In this document: in pieces, positions 21,551-31,786 of the stretch
How positions within the stretch are numbered: the first letter of the stretch is position 1
How the letters are laid out: each line of letters starts with the position of its first letter
Source: Chondrus crispus
Lineage: Eukaryota > Rhodophyta > Florideophyceae > Gigartinales > Gigartinaceae
Assembly: GCF_000350225.1 (NCBI RefSeq)
Contig: NW_005179318.1
Location: 97,939 to 161,938, forward strand
Length of the DNA stretch: 64,000 bases
Direction of reading: 5' to 3'
Made by a program: the position numbers and the translations under genes
Notes under the pieces: model-generated
Told to the model about the DNA's origin: nothing
Database searches by the model: none
The model's input: the letters and a program-made list of their open reading frames with translations, nothing else

Positions 21551-24500
21551 TCATCCTGGTCTCGCGCGTGCGACTTGCGTCGGGAGGGGCAGATTCTTCC
21601 TCCGCAAATACGTGACGGCCGCACTGCGGGGTAAGTGCTCAATGGGCTCCCACGTCGCGTCCTCGGGCGTATAGCCGTACCATTCCACCTTGAGAATCAA
21701 ATTACCATTTTGATAATCGTGGTCGGCGACCCGATCGATTACGTATTCCGTATTTTTCGTTTCCTCTCCTTTCTCTGAACTGTTCCCTTCCCCCTCCTGA
21801 AGATCTTCCAACTCGTCCTCTTCTCTGGACTTTCCGAACTCGCGTAGGTCCGGAGACGTCTCCGCTGTCGGCGCTTGACTAATTAGATTGTCCTGGTCCC
21901 CTGACGTAGGCGCACCGGTGTGAGGACATTCCTCGTCCTCCATTACCTCTCCTTCTTCGTTTAGCTCCGGCTCTCCCAGGAACTGTAGCGCTTGACGTAA
22001 GCCAGTTATCGGCGCATAGTCCATCGGGCTTGCGGCTAGATCCACCCTGTCTCGCGATACGCGTTCCTCCTGATCGCCAATGGCAATGACTACCGTATGT
22101 TGATCGGATCTTTTAACCTGATAAGGTCCCGTGGCGACTTGTGCCAGCTTGTGTTTCGGTTCGCTAGCCGTGCCCTGCTCCTTCCGAAGGAACACGTAAG
22201 ACCCCGGTGGGATCTCATATTACGGTTTGCGAAGGCGTGCGTCGAAATTTCGCTTGTACCGGGCTTGTTCCTTTCGCAAACTCCTATCGGTGCCTCGCAT
22301 TAGGCTCTCCAACCACGACTGCCATTTCAGGTATTATGCTCGTGACGAGCTAAAGTTCTCCAAAGTTGGTTGCGCTTGTAACGCAATGCTTCTCGGCGCC
22401 CGAGCTAACACCAGCTCGAAGGGCGCAATGTTCGTAGTTCGATGAACTTGCGTGGTGTATGCGAACGTCACAGCGTCGCTAAATAAGTCCCAGTCCTTGG
22501 GATGCTCTCCAACATATTTTCGCAACGCGGAAATCAGCGTGCGGTTAAATCTCTCAACTTGGCCGTTGGCTTGCGGGTGGTACGTAGTCGTGAACACATT
22601 GCGTATGCCGAGATTTCGGCAGACATTCTGAAAGAACCGGGCCGTGAATTGTGTTCGATTTTCGGACAGCAGCTTGACCGGCGGTCCGTACACGAATACA
22701 CAATGGTGAACGAAGGCTTGTGCGATGTGCCCAGCTGATATCTTCTTCAACGGTACGGTTCGTACCAGTTTCGAGTATCGATCGCTGATCACGAGAATAT
22801 ACCGATTTCCTCGTTTAGTTGTAATTAGCTCACCGAGGATGTCGATGGCGACAAACTCCAGCGTAGCTTTAGGCGTGAACAGCTTCATTTCCTTCGTGGT
22901 TCTTCTTAACTTCACCCTCTCCCGCGCACATGCGGCGCAATTCTTCGCGACTGCGTAGCAGTCTAGGGCCATCGTAGGCCAATAAAAATATCTTCTCAAA
23001 GTCTTGTAAAGTTTCCTGCCTCCCGGGTGTCCTGCCAATTTTGCGTATTGGCTCAACCCTAGGACGCGGTCCCTTAACGATTGTGGTATTACCACTTGTA
23101 CAAACTCCGCCGCGGTACGGCATAGAGTTCCTTCGAGTTCCTCGGTCTCCGTGCTGAACGTTCTCACCTTTCCGGCTTCCATTTCTTCCTTGATGCTGTT
23201 GCAGAAGGGGTCGACGGCTTGGTCGCGAATGAACTCCTCTGGAATGACAGCTTGGAATTGATCGAGGCGATCAGGGGCGGTCCCCCCCTCAAGAGCGAGG
23301 ATGTCGTCTAACCCGTCAAAACTGTCCTCGTCCTCCACCCTTCCCTCGGCCGGTTCGGCCATAAAGCATGGAATTTCGTCGTCGATTTCGTCGACGGTTT
23401 TTCCCGCGGTCCGTAATCTTGACAGGGCATCGGCTTGGCTGTTCGCCTTTCCCTTCTTGTACTTGATTTCGAAATCGAATTCCGAGAGGCGGAGCCTCCA
23501 TCGGATTAATCTCCCGCTGGGGTCGGTTACGTTCATCAACCACCTCAATGAGGCATGCTCGGTATGCACAATGAAGTGCTCGCCATATAGATGTGGTCTT
23601 AGAGTCTGTACGGCCCAAATTACCGCTAGACATTCTTTTTCTGAAACGGAGTAGTTTCTGTCGGCTGCGGCTAACGTTCTTGAAAAGAACCGGATGGGTT
23701 TACGTTGCGCATCCGGATGTGTCTGAAATAATGCAGCGCCGATTTGATAGTCGCTTGCATCAGTTTCTACCGAGTATGGTAGGTTCTTCTTCGGCAGCGC
23801 CAACACCGGTGGCGCCAAGATGGCGTCCTTGAGCTTATGAAAAGCTTTCTTGCACGGTTCGTCAAATCCTTCCAACTGGACTGGTTGTCCCTTCTTCAAC
23901 AGTTGATTGAGCGGATGCGCCATTTTCGCATAATGCGGAACGAATCTGCGGTAGACATTACAAAGTCCCAAGAAGCTCCTGAGCTGGGTCTGCGTTTGAG
24001 GGTACCTCACTTGTTACAATGCGACTGTTCGCGCAGCGTCATCTTCCAATGTACCTGGCCGAACGACATGGCCCAGGTACTTGATCTTTTCGACAAAAAT
24101 TCGCACTTGCGAAGCTTGAGCTTCACATCTGCCCTCTCCAATACAGACAGTATTTCGTCAATGTAGACGACGTGCTCGTCCCAGGATTTGCTGAAGATGA
24201 TGATATCATCTAGATATACCAGACAGCATTTCCAGCGGAACGGAGAGAGCAGGATATCCATTGCTCTCTGGAACGTCGCTGGCGCGTTGGTAAGCCCGAA
24301 GGGCATTCTTGAAAAATGGTAGAGACCTGAGTGACACTAAAAAGCGGTCTTGTCGCGGTCGTGCTCAGGGATAGGCATCTGCCAATATCCCGAAATCGCG
24401 TCCAACGCGGAGAAAACCTTGGTGTCACCAAGCGAGTCCAGGCACTCATCCATGCGCGGTAAAGGATACGTGTCCTTTACCGTCACCGCGTTTAACCGAC

Positions 24501-26133
24501 GATAGTCTACGCAAAAGCGCATCGATCCGTCCGGCTTCGGCACTAATAAAACGGGCGACGCCCATTCTGACTGCGCCGGCTCGATGACTCCTGCTTCTAA
24601 CATCTTCTGTACTTCTGCGTCCTCGACCTCCCGAGCCTTTGGACCGGCTCGGTAGGGAGCTTGTGCAATTGGCCTTGTATCCAGGGCCAGTTCAATCCGA
24701 TGGACCGTGGTGTTGATCTCACCGAGGGTCCCATCCCACATTCGAGAATATTTTTTCAACATTCGTCGGAATCTTTCGCGCAGCCGGTCCGGCACGTGGC
24801 TCAGGTCGAGTTCCTCCACGTCCGGCGGGGGAGGCTCAATCCGCCGCTCCGGCTTCGTAGTTGCCGTCGCGGAGAGCCTTTCCTCCCGTTCTCCTTGCTG
24901 GTCCTCGCCGCCTTGATCCGGCGGTTCGCATCTTCTCTCGCCCGTCGGCGTCTTGGTGGAATAGGGAAAATTTTCCTTCTTCCTTTCTTGAATTCCGAGA
25001 ACTTCACCAATGGTGGTTTTGCTCTCGGGCGCGGCTCTCGGGTGCGGTAATAATTCTGCCACCACTTGGCTTTTTTGCACCCTGACAGGGTACGTCCTAA
25101 AATTCGCAACGAGTAAAGGAAATGGCCTGTCAGGCTCAACCTGAACGACACCATTCGTGCACGTCAACCCGTGCCTTTCGTAAAACGACGAGTACGGCTG
25201 AACCACAACTAAGCCCGCCCTCTTCGAGGTGCATTCCACGACGCGTTGCGTCCCTGGCTCGATAGTCGTGGCTCTTGCCACTTTTACCTTAGGGGAAATT
25301 CGCTCCACCTTTCCATCATTCTCGTCATCTCCCGGGACGAGATTCTTCTTCTCTTTTCTCGTCGAGAACCGTCTAACTATCGGAACCTCCGACAAATCCG
25401 CCAACTCAACCGTTTTCTTCCTTGGATAAATTGCTTCCACAAACCGGTCACAGTAGTCCGCGCCTAGAATTAGCGGGACTGCTAGTTTTTTGCATACAAT
25501 AAACTCGGCTGCGGCCACAAATTTTCCAAGCCTCACAGGCATTCTAATCGTGCCGAGAGTCCGGAGTGGTCTATTGTTTGCGTCGCCAATGTCTTGGTTC
25601 GGTCCGTAGGACACTAGAGATTCCATTGCAGCCGGGAGTTCCGATTTTCGCACAAGGTTTGGTCTCGCGCTGGTGTCTAAAACAGACAACACCCGGCTCA
25701 TCAATCCGATTGTGGGTCCGATGTCGGCGTAAACTTTGTAGTTTTTTCGGGCAAGAACCAAAATCCTCTCGGGACACTCCCGTCGCTTAACCCTGTACCA
25801 GGGTCTTCGAACTTCTTTCAGCGGATGATCTCGGGCTCGTCTCAGAATTTTCTTGACTTGAGCTGGCCCTTTGGGCTTATCCACCAATCCAACGACCTTC
25901 TCACCGGGGTCTGATTTTTCCCGTAGACACGGGGAACGGGGCTGAGCTCCGGACACAGTGCGTCGACTCTGTGCCTCTCGCGACTCATGCGAGATCCCCC
26001 TCTCTAGTTTTCCTGCTGCTGCGGGATCCTTCTCACATCCGACGGCGCGGGCCCTGCGGCGGGCCCTCTGAAGGGTTGGTTCGACCTCGTCGTTGAAGCA
26101 CTCGGCGCGCTCGCCGTCTGCGAATCGAAACAA
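21551..26133 (-). pseudogene. pol of element C2-C3 (PR, RT, RNase H, IN, chromodomain)
   Basis: This is the minus-strand pol of a Ty3/gypsy chromovirus. From the right it shows a retropepsin-like region (LDTSARPNLV near 25680, LGADYCDRF near 25460), RT (FCVDYRRLNAV near 24510; LVYLDDIIIFSKS near 24210), RNase H (TDASDYQIGAALF near 23760), integrase with an HHCC-type zinc region (SQYAKLAGHPGG; CAACARE) and a DDE-type core (VAIDILGEL near 22840; YHPQANGQVERFNRT near 22560), and a chromodomain (LKVEWYGY..ATWEPIEHLP near 21660). It overlaps the end of gag by about 130 bases. It is broken by a few breaks. The C5-C6 copy is closely similar throughout. Confidence 0.9.
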
Positions 26134-28289
26134 TTCTTGACCTTCAGATAACTCGTCGATGGTATCCCTAACCTCTCCATCGGAGACAACGCCTCATAAT
26201 TTTCCAAAACTCGGTGCATTTTCCGGAGGGAAAGAATGCACATTGGCGCGGCGTGCCCCTTTTCATAGCAATGATACCACACCAGTCCGTGCGTCTTGAC
26301 GGGATATTGCGGCCTAGGCCCTCCACGGGCCGGCGGTCTTCCTCGACGTTGCGGCCTTCTCATCCAGCCTGGCCTTCGAAACGTCGTACTCTTGTCTTCC
26401 ATCGGAATGTGCGGCACTGGCGTGTGGCCGCGCCCCCGAAACATCATCACGGGATCCGTGGGCTCTGAAAACGACTCCGTCGTGTATGTGGGTGTCGGTA
26501 AAGTTGACGACCGGCTTGCCGCGTAGTCCTCGTGTCCGTAGCCCTCCGAGGGCTCAATGAACTCGCCTTCGGCTACCAACGCGCCCTCGTGGTGATTTTC
26601 GCTACTTCCATGCGCACCGCGCTCATCTGACGCGGAAATGGACTCGGCTAAATGGACGGCGGCATGACTTTTACGACCGGGATAAGAAGCTCTCGGCTTC
26701 TTACCTGCCCAGATCGTCGACGGCGTCTGGATCGTGACCTTCTTGGTCTTCTTGTCCTTGGCGCGGCTCGCCGAGCCATGCGCCTTCGCGTAATTAACTA
26801 GTCTCAAAAACGAAACGTCTCGATTGTCTTGCCGGTATTGAGATACCATTGGCTTGATACTCGAATCGAGTCCTTCAATAAACATCGTCATTTGTTCTTC
26901 CATCGAATATACGTTTCCACATCGACTGCTCGCGTCCGTCAGACGGATATAAATTTTCATCTCGTCTTCAGACGGTCTTTGCTGAACTTCTCGCAGTGCG
27001 AGCACGGCTTGAAGGATCGCCTCGTCGGTTGCGAAACTCCTCAACAACCACTGTACGGCCTCCGGCCAAACGAACACCTTCCCGTGATGGGACCCGGCCG
27101 TCTGAGACACCCAAATGTACTGTCTCAGGACGATGCCGCTTAGAAATTGGGGCAACAAGTCGATCGCTTGCCCCTCGTTCATTTCTTGAGTATCAAACTC
27201 TTGAACTAATTTTGCCAAAAAATCCAACACAAGGACCCCGTCCTCACCTGTGAACGTGTTGTCCTTCTTCACCTTAGGCGGAACATCTCTCTTGATTTTT
27301 CGCACGGCGGTCCGCCGGGAACTTGACAAATATGTCTGCGGGTTCCGCAAGCGGTACGTTCGGTACGAAAGTAATTTCTTGAAGAGGTAGTTGGTCGGAT
27401 TCAGCTCCTCCAACTCCTCCCATCGCGGCCATCGGTGCGTTGCGACATCTTCGGGCTCCGCGTCTTTGTCTCTCTGCGAAGCGGAGGAAGTGGCTCCGCC
27501 CCGTCTGGAGGAAATTTTCTTGCCCTGCGAAATTCCTTTTCCTTCCTCTGAACGTTGTTCGGAATCGCTGGCATGGTTCGACGAACCGTCGTCACCATCT
27601 TCGGAAAGGCCATTCGACTCGGCCGTTGAGTCCTGGCCCTCCGGCTCGTCACTACAGTTACTCTTGCTCCGGCGTCGCTTGTCCTTCTTCGAAGTCTTCG
27701 ACTTGGAACTCCGCTGTACTGCGGCCTTGTCCTTCTTCGATCGACGGTCGCCTTCTCGACCCGTTGGGAGCGGCTCTTGCCCGGCCACCTGTTCAAGGTC
27801 CTTGAGACGATGAGCGGCGCGGTCGAACCTGTCGTCGATACTGCTTCTAAATTTACCTAAGGACTCCAAAGCTTGATTCACGTCGCGCCTTGCGTCCTTG
27901 ACGGAAATTTTTAACGAAGCTAGGACCTCCGGCTCCAGACCGTCGGTCGCATCACCTCGCTCCTTCTCGACGAGATCCACTCGAGCCGATAGCTCTCCTA
28001 AAACGGTGTGGAACTCGGATGCTTGCAACTCCAGTTGCTTCCGAACGAGGGCTAATTCAGCCTCGAGATTTTTCGTCATCTCTTGGCGAATTTCCTCACC
28101 CATCTTCTCGAACCTGTAGGATAGGTTATCCTTGTCGGTTTCGATCCCCGTCGGGGATTCTTGACCTTCGGGATCCGTGGCCGTATTGGCCTGGCTTCGG
28201 GTGCGAGGACCTCGCGGGATCCTCGACGCCCTTGCCGATCCGCTCCTACTCGCCCCGGGACCGACGTCCCCGGGTGCGCTTGTCGACAT
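26004..28289 (-). CDS. gag of element C2-C3
   Basis: This is the structural protein of the retroelement, expected to form the particle that packages RNA. The start is taken at MSTSAPGDVG (28289), which the C5-C6 copy shares. In order: a Ser/Gly/Arg-rich start, a long coiled coil (about residues 60-180), a highly charged Lys/Glu/Ser-rich linker (about 185-290), a capsid-like helical region (about 310-540, with YRTYRLRNPQTYL and YIRLTDASSRCG), a Pro/Arg-rich stretch, and a C-terminal zinc-knuckle-like segment (YEKGHAAPMC). At about 760 residues it is long for a gypsy gag. The frame is open along its whole length. Confidence 0.8.
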   Translation of the reverse strand: MSTSAPGDVGPGASRSGSARASRIPRGPRTRSQANTATDPEGQESPTGIETDKDNLSYRFEKMGEEIRQEMTKNLEAELALVRKQLELQASEFHTVLGELSARVDLVEKERGDATDGLEPEVLASLKISVKDARRDVNQALESLGKFRSSIDDRFDRAAHRLKDLEQVAGQEPLPTGREGDRRSKKDKAAVQRSSKSKTSKKDKRRRSKSNCSDEPEGQDSTAESNGLSEDGDDGSSNHASDSEQRSEEGKGISQGKKISSRRGGATSSASQRDKDAEPEDVATHRWPRWEELEELNPTNYLFKKLLSYRTYRLRNPQTYLSSSRRTAVRKIKRDVPPKVKKDNTFTGEDGVLVLDFLAKLVQEFDTQEMNEGQAIDLLPQFLSGIVLRQYIWVSQTAGSHHGKVFVWPEAVQWLLRSFATDEAILQAVLALREVQQRPSEDEMKIYIRLTDASSRCGNVYSMEEQMTMFIEGLDSSIKPMVSQYRQDNRDVSFLRLVNYAKAHGSASRAKDKKTKKVTIQTPSTIWAGKKPRASYPGRKSHAAVHLAESISASDERGAHGSSENHHEGALVAEGEFIEPSEGYGHEDYAASRSSTLPTPTYTTESFSEPTDPVMMFRGRGHTPVPHIPMEDKSTTFRRPGWMRRPQRRGRPPARGGPRPQYPVKTHGLVWYHCYEKGHAAPMCILSLRKMHRVLENYEALSPMERLGIPSTSYLKVKNCFDSQTASAPSASTTRSNQPFRGPAAGPAPSDVRRIPQQQEN

Positions 28290-28429
28290 CGCTCGTGCGA
28301 GCAAACCTACACAAAAAAAGTTACAAACAAAAATAAGAAAGAGACTCCGTTACCCAGACCACTTTTGTAGTGCAACTCCAGACCGAGACTGTCGTCGACA
28401 CAGTTCTAGGTCGGGTTTGCTGTAGACAA

Positions 28430-28447
28430 TTCTAGGTCGGGAGACCA
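28430..28447 (-). promoter_or_regulatory. Primer binding site of element C2-C3
   Basis: On the minus strand, 18 bases (TGGTCTCCCGACCTAGAA) lie four bases inside LTR C3. The identical 18-mer lies just inside the 5' LTRs of element B (36987-37004) and C5-C6 (63853-63870). Its complement would be a tRNA 3' end with CCA, A73, acceptor strand TCGGGAG and an invariant C61. This implies a C1:G72 pair, which in eukaryotes is typical of tRNA-Tyr. A partial second copy (ttctaggtcggg) lies at 28404-28415. Confidence 0.75.
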
Positions 28448-28451
28448 CTTG

Positions 28452-29497
28452 TGTAGTGTAATGTGACTGGCAGGCCGCGAACACAGTCCGACGGTCAAAC
28501 AAAAAGAAGAAAATCCACAACAGCAACAACCACTGCCGATGGCACGCGCTACGGAGCGTTCGAGACTCCCTTTCCCCTTGTGTGAGCTTGCGGCCGACGG
28601 TAGCTCAAATCCGACGGGGGGAGGGTTAAGGAAAGATGCCTGGCCCGGGAGGATATTGGTGGTAGAGACTTGTGAAGACTTGAGTACTCGGCGAGTGCGG
28701 GTTGGGCTTGTCTACGAGGATGTAACCGCGGTTCGCTGGGTTGTAAGGCCAATGCTCGACGAGCGTCTTCAGCACCTTGTGTGTAATTCAAGGTCTTCGA
28801 CGGGGGCTTGTTCAGCACTACCCGACGGGATCGTAACCGTGTAGCAACGCTACTACCGACGTGTTGCCCGATGGCTAAAACACCCTCACCAGCGCGATCG
28901 CGATCGCAGTAGGTGGTACCAACTCTGTCTTATGCAGTAAGACCTTTGACGGAGGCGTCGTTACAACAGCCTTCCCACGGAACTTGAAACAGAAGCAGCG
29001 CTACACAACGTGTTGCCCGATGGCTAAAACACCTACACCGGATCGGTCGCAACCAACTCCAGTGGAACCAACACAATTAAGGGAAAAATAGAGGTAGAGA
29101 TAGAAAAGAATAGGGAAATAAAGGAAAAAGAAAAGGGAACCCCGAGCGCAAAGGATAACGTAATATGTAGTAAAAGGGAGCGTCTTGGGAAAGACGGACT
29201 TCGACCAAGGCGATATTCAACTCTGGCAACTCGGGTTACCTTTACTGACTTGGTGGTCAGAGGGCTAAGGTATATATCGCCCCGCCGGAGCCACTACAGT
29301 AGCTCGCGGCGCTAGATCCTAGATCTAATCTAGTGTGAGCTAAATTAATGCCAACTAATTAACTTAAATAAAATAAAATAATTAAAAATTAAAACTGTGC
29401 AATTATTCACACGTGTATCCCCCAACCCGGACTACTTTTCATATCCAAATATTTTCCTTTCTTTTCATTCCCCTTTTCAGGTGCGTATTGCACTACA
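28452..29497 (-). repeat. LTR C3, gypsy family C
   Basis: This is a whole family C LTR acting as the 5' LTR of the element to its left. It has the same landmarks as C1 and C2 (TATATAT at 29271-29277, CAG at the pyrimidine tract near 29480). A short stretch near 29155-29215 departs from C1 and C2 and resembles C5 (ggataangtaat.tgtagt). The right flank begins directly in the antisense ORF of element D. Confidence 0.9.
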
Positions 29498-30652
29498 CTG
29501 CGGCGATTGTTGGATCATCTACCGGAGCGGGTTGAGGAGCCGGGGATCGCGTACATGGCGTGGGACAAGCCGATCCTCCCACCTCGCTACGAGAGGTACG
29601 TAGAACGGGAAAGCAACCCCGGGTATTACGACAAGCTCAAATACGAGCGTCGGATGCGCAACGCTCTCGGCGTGTTTGTCGCCTACGAGTGGATCGAAGC
29701 GACGACTTTCGAGCCGCGTTCTCGGTATGAGCGGTATCCTCAGATACCGCATTGGTTTTCGCAGTACGAAGTCCCTGCGGACTTCGTTGCGAAGGTCCCA
29801 CCTTGTCTGGTGTATTTCGGCTTGAGTCTGAATGACTCGCCGCAGTCTCCGCGTTGGATGATATTCCTCAGCGAATGGATCGATATCGTGGCGAAAAGGT
29901 TCATTTGGTCATCTCTGGACGGCCGGTTGTACGTGTTGCCGACCATGATTGTCCAATGGTTGCGCAAGCTAGACTTGGAAGGGGTTCTTTGTGGGGCTTG
30001 GGTTTGCGAGCAGCTGAATACGCTGCTCGATCTTCATGACCGGGTTGATTGGACACGGGTGCATTATGGTCAGGGCCACCATTACGATCAATCTGATCGC
30101 GCGAACGCGTCCCCGGGGAGGCGAGACGACGCCGGCGAACCGAGCGTCGGTAATTGGATCCGGCTCGACCCGGGGTCGTTTAAGAGCCTTCACCCGGAAT
30201 TAATGCAGGGGTCTCTGGTCCCTATGTCAACGGCAGTAGCTGCGCCGTACACACCCCGCGAGGGTCAAGACTCGGCGGGTCAGCCGGGCGGACCGGTACA
30301 ACCGGAGTCTCCCGTGGGGGGCGAGAGCTCGACAATTGGGGAGCAACCGCGATCAGTGACTTCGAAAGGGGAGTCGGGTGTACGGCGGCTTATGTTTGCC
30401 GAGTTGGGCGTCTCCGAGGACGAACTCTTGAAATTAGTGAGCAACGCCGAGTTTGTGGCGGGAGTGAAATGCCTCAAGACGGCGGCGGATGCGGGGGTTA
30501 CCAGGGTCGTGGTGGACACCCCGATGGGAGGGACGGCTCCGGCGGCGGCGACAGTCAAGGGGGACCCCCTCGATTCTGAGGAGGGATCGATCCCGTCGGA
30601 TTCACCAGTGGCTCCGGTCACCGGGGTCGAGGATGATCTCGTCGACTTATGA
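29498..30652 (+). pseudogene. Antisense ORF, C/D type, of element D
   Basis: A frame of about 380 residues reads opposite to the D pol. Its middle aligns with the C copies: YEWIEATTFEPRSRYERYPQ against YQMIEAREISRQHYTNRYQR, HWFSQYEVPADF against WWSQYEVCQGFW, and MIFLSEW against TVFLTEW. The tail is acidic and Pro/Gly-rich with a helix resembling the C-terminal helix of the C copies. The N-terminal part is missing because LTR C3 lies there. What survives is open for its whole length although the neighbouring pol has decayed strongly. Confidence 0.7.
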
Positions 30653-31786
30653 GGAGTCGGGATGTGGCGGGTATGCGTCCTCGTAAAGGAGCACCCCGGG
30701 GTAGCGCGTAACTCACGAGTCGGGAAAGAGGGGAGATACTCCGAGGGAGGTATGATGGTTAGCCATAAACGGGGCCACTCTTCTCATGATTCCCTTTTGT
30801 AGACGTTCGCGGATACGCGGGGCGGCGCGCGGTAAGTTGATGCCGAGATGCACGACGTGAGGGCCCGAGTCGTTGTCAATAACGTTGATATTGGTGGGCT
30901 CTGTACGTGGAGGTTGGTCGGCGTCTCCCCTTGTGGTAATCCGGCTCACGGGCGAGCGTCGTAACGACGTCACCCCAGGAACGATTTTCCCGCGATGCTC
31001 GTATACGACGCGACGAATCGCTCCCTTTTTCATTATGGCGAGTGACGGTTGTCTCTGCCAGGGGCGTCGAAACCAGGGGCGGGGTCAGTCCTCTATGAGG
31101 GTCACACTAACGTTGACTCCCGCATATCTCGTGTGTCGGGCTCCAGAGGAGACACACACGGCGGGGGGTCACCCCGGCCTGCCGCTACAGCGGGCGACTG
31201 TGGGACGTCGCTCGCGAGGACGGAAAGGTCGGAGAGGCGCAGATTTCGCGTAAGGTCAGCGTGTTGCCGACCGGTAGAGGTAGGGGGAGTGATGTAACCG
31301 TCCTAATGCATGACCCCGGGTTGCCGCACGCGGTACTCAAAGGGGGCGAGAGGGTGCCATATGACGGGGCGTGACTTGAGGCGTCACCACCCGAGGAGCA
31401 AACACGACTCCTAAGTCGGAGGGCGGCAGTCGTGAGGCGTGATCACGCCCGTTGTGGCGTACAGCCGGTTGTGGCGTACAGCCGGTTGGACTTGACGTCA
31501 TCCTGACAGACCAGTGCGGACGTTGCGGCTGCCGGCTCACATGAGGCGGATGACGGACGTGCTATGACACGAGGGCCCGTGTGCGGTCGACGGGGTCCGG
31601 GACGGAACGGATCACCCGTACCCCGGGAGGGGGAGGTTTTCCGCCGTCCGAGGGATGGTGGGGTCTCAGAGGGATGGTGCTGCCGAAACCGCTAGGTGGC
31701 GGTTGCCGCGACCGGGGAAGGGTGAGGGCCGTCGTCAGGAGAGGACACGGGGCACAACACCAACAACTAAACGGTGAGTGTGTGAG
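30653..31786. other. Spacer of element D
   Basis: This GC-rich stretch lies between the antisense ORF and the end of pol. It contains a 17-bp tandem duplication (gttgtggcgtacagccg at 31451-31467 and 31468-31484). I see no gene. Confidence 0.6.

Larger units (their letters stand above)
14560..29497 (-). mobile_element. Family C gypsy/chromovirus element between LTRs C2 and C3
   Basis: This is a full-length arrangement on the minus strand: 5' LTR C3, primer binding site, gag, pol (protease, RT, RNase H, integrase, chromodomain), a long spacer holding host-derived DNA, an antisense ORF, a polypurine tract, and 3' LTR C2. It looks moderately broken, with a handful of breaks. The flanks do not match: catag lies before C2 and ctgcg after C3. 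By eye LTR C3 resembles C1 at least as closely as C2. The copy may therefore be a recombinant of two insertions rather than one simple insertion. Confidence 0.75.

Noticed and set aside
31451-31484. 17-bp direct repeat as a CRISPR or minisatellite array
   Set aside because: Only two full copies, directly adjacent with no spacers.
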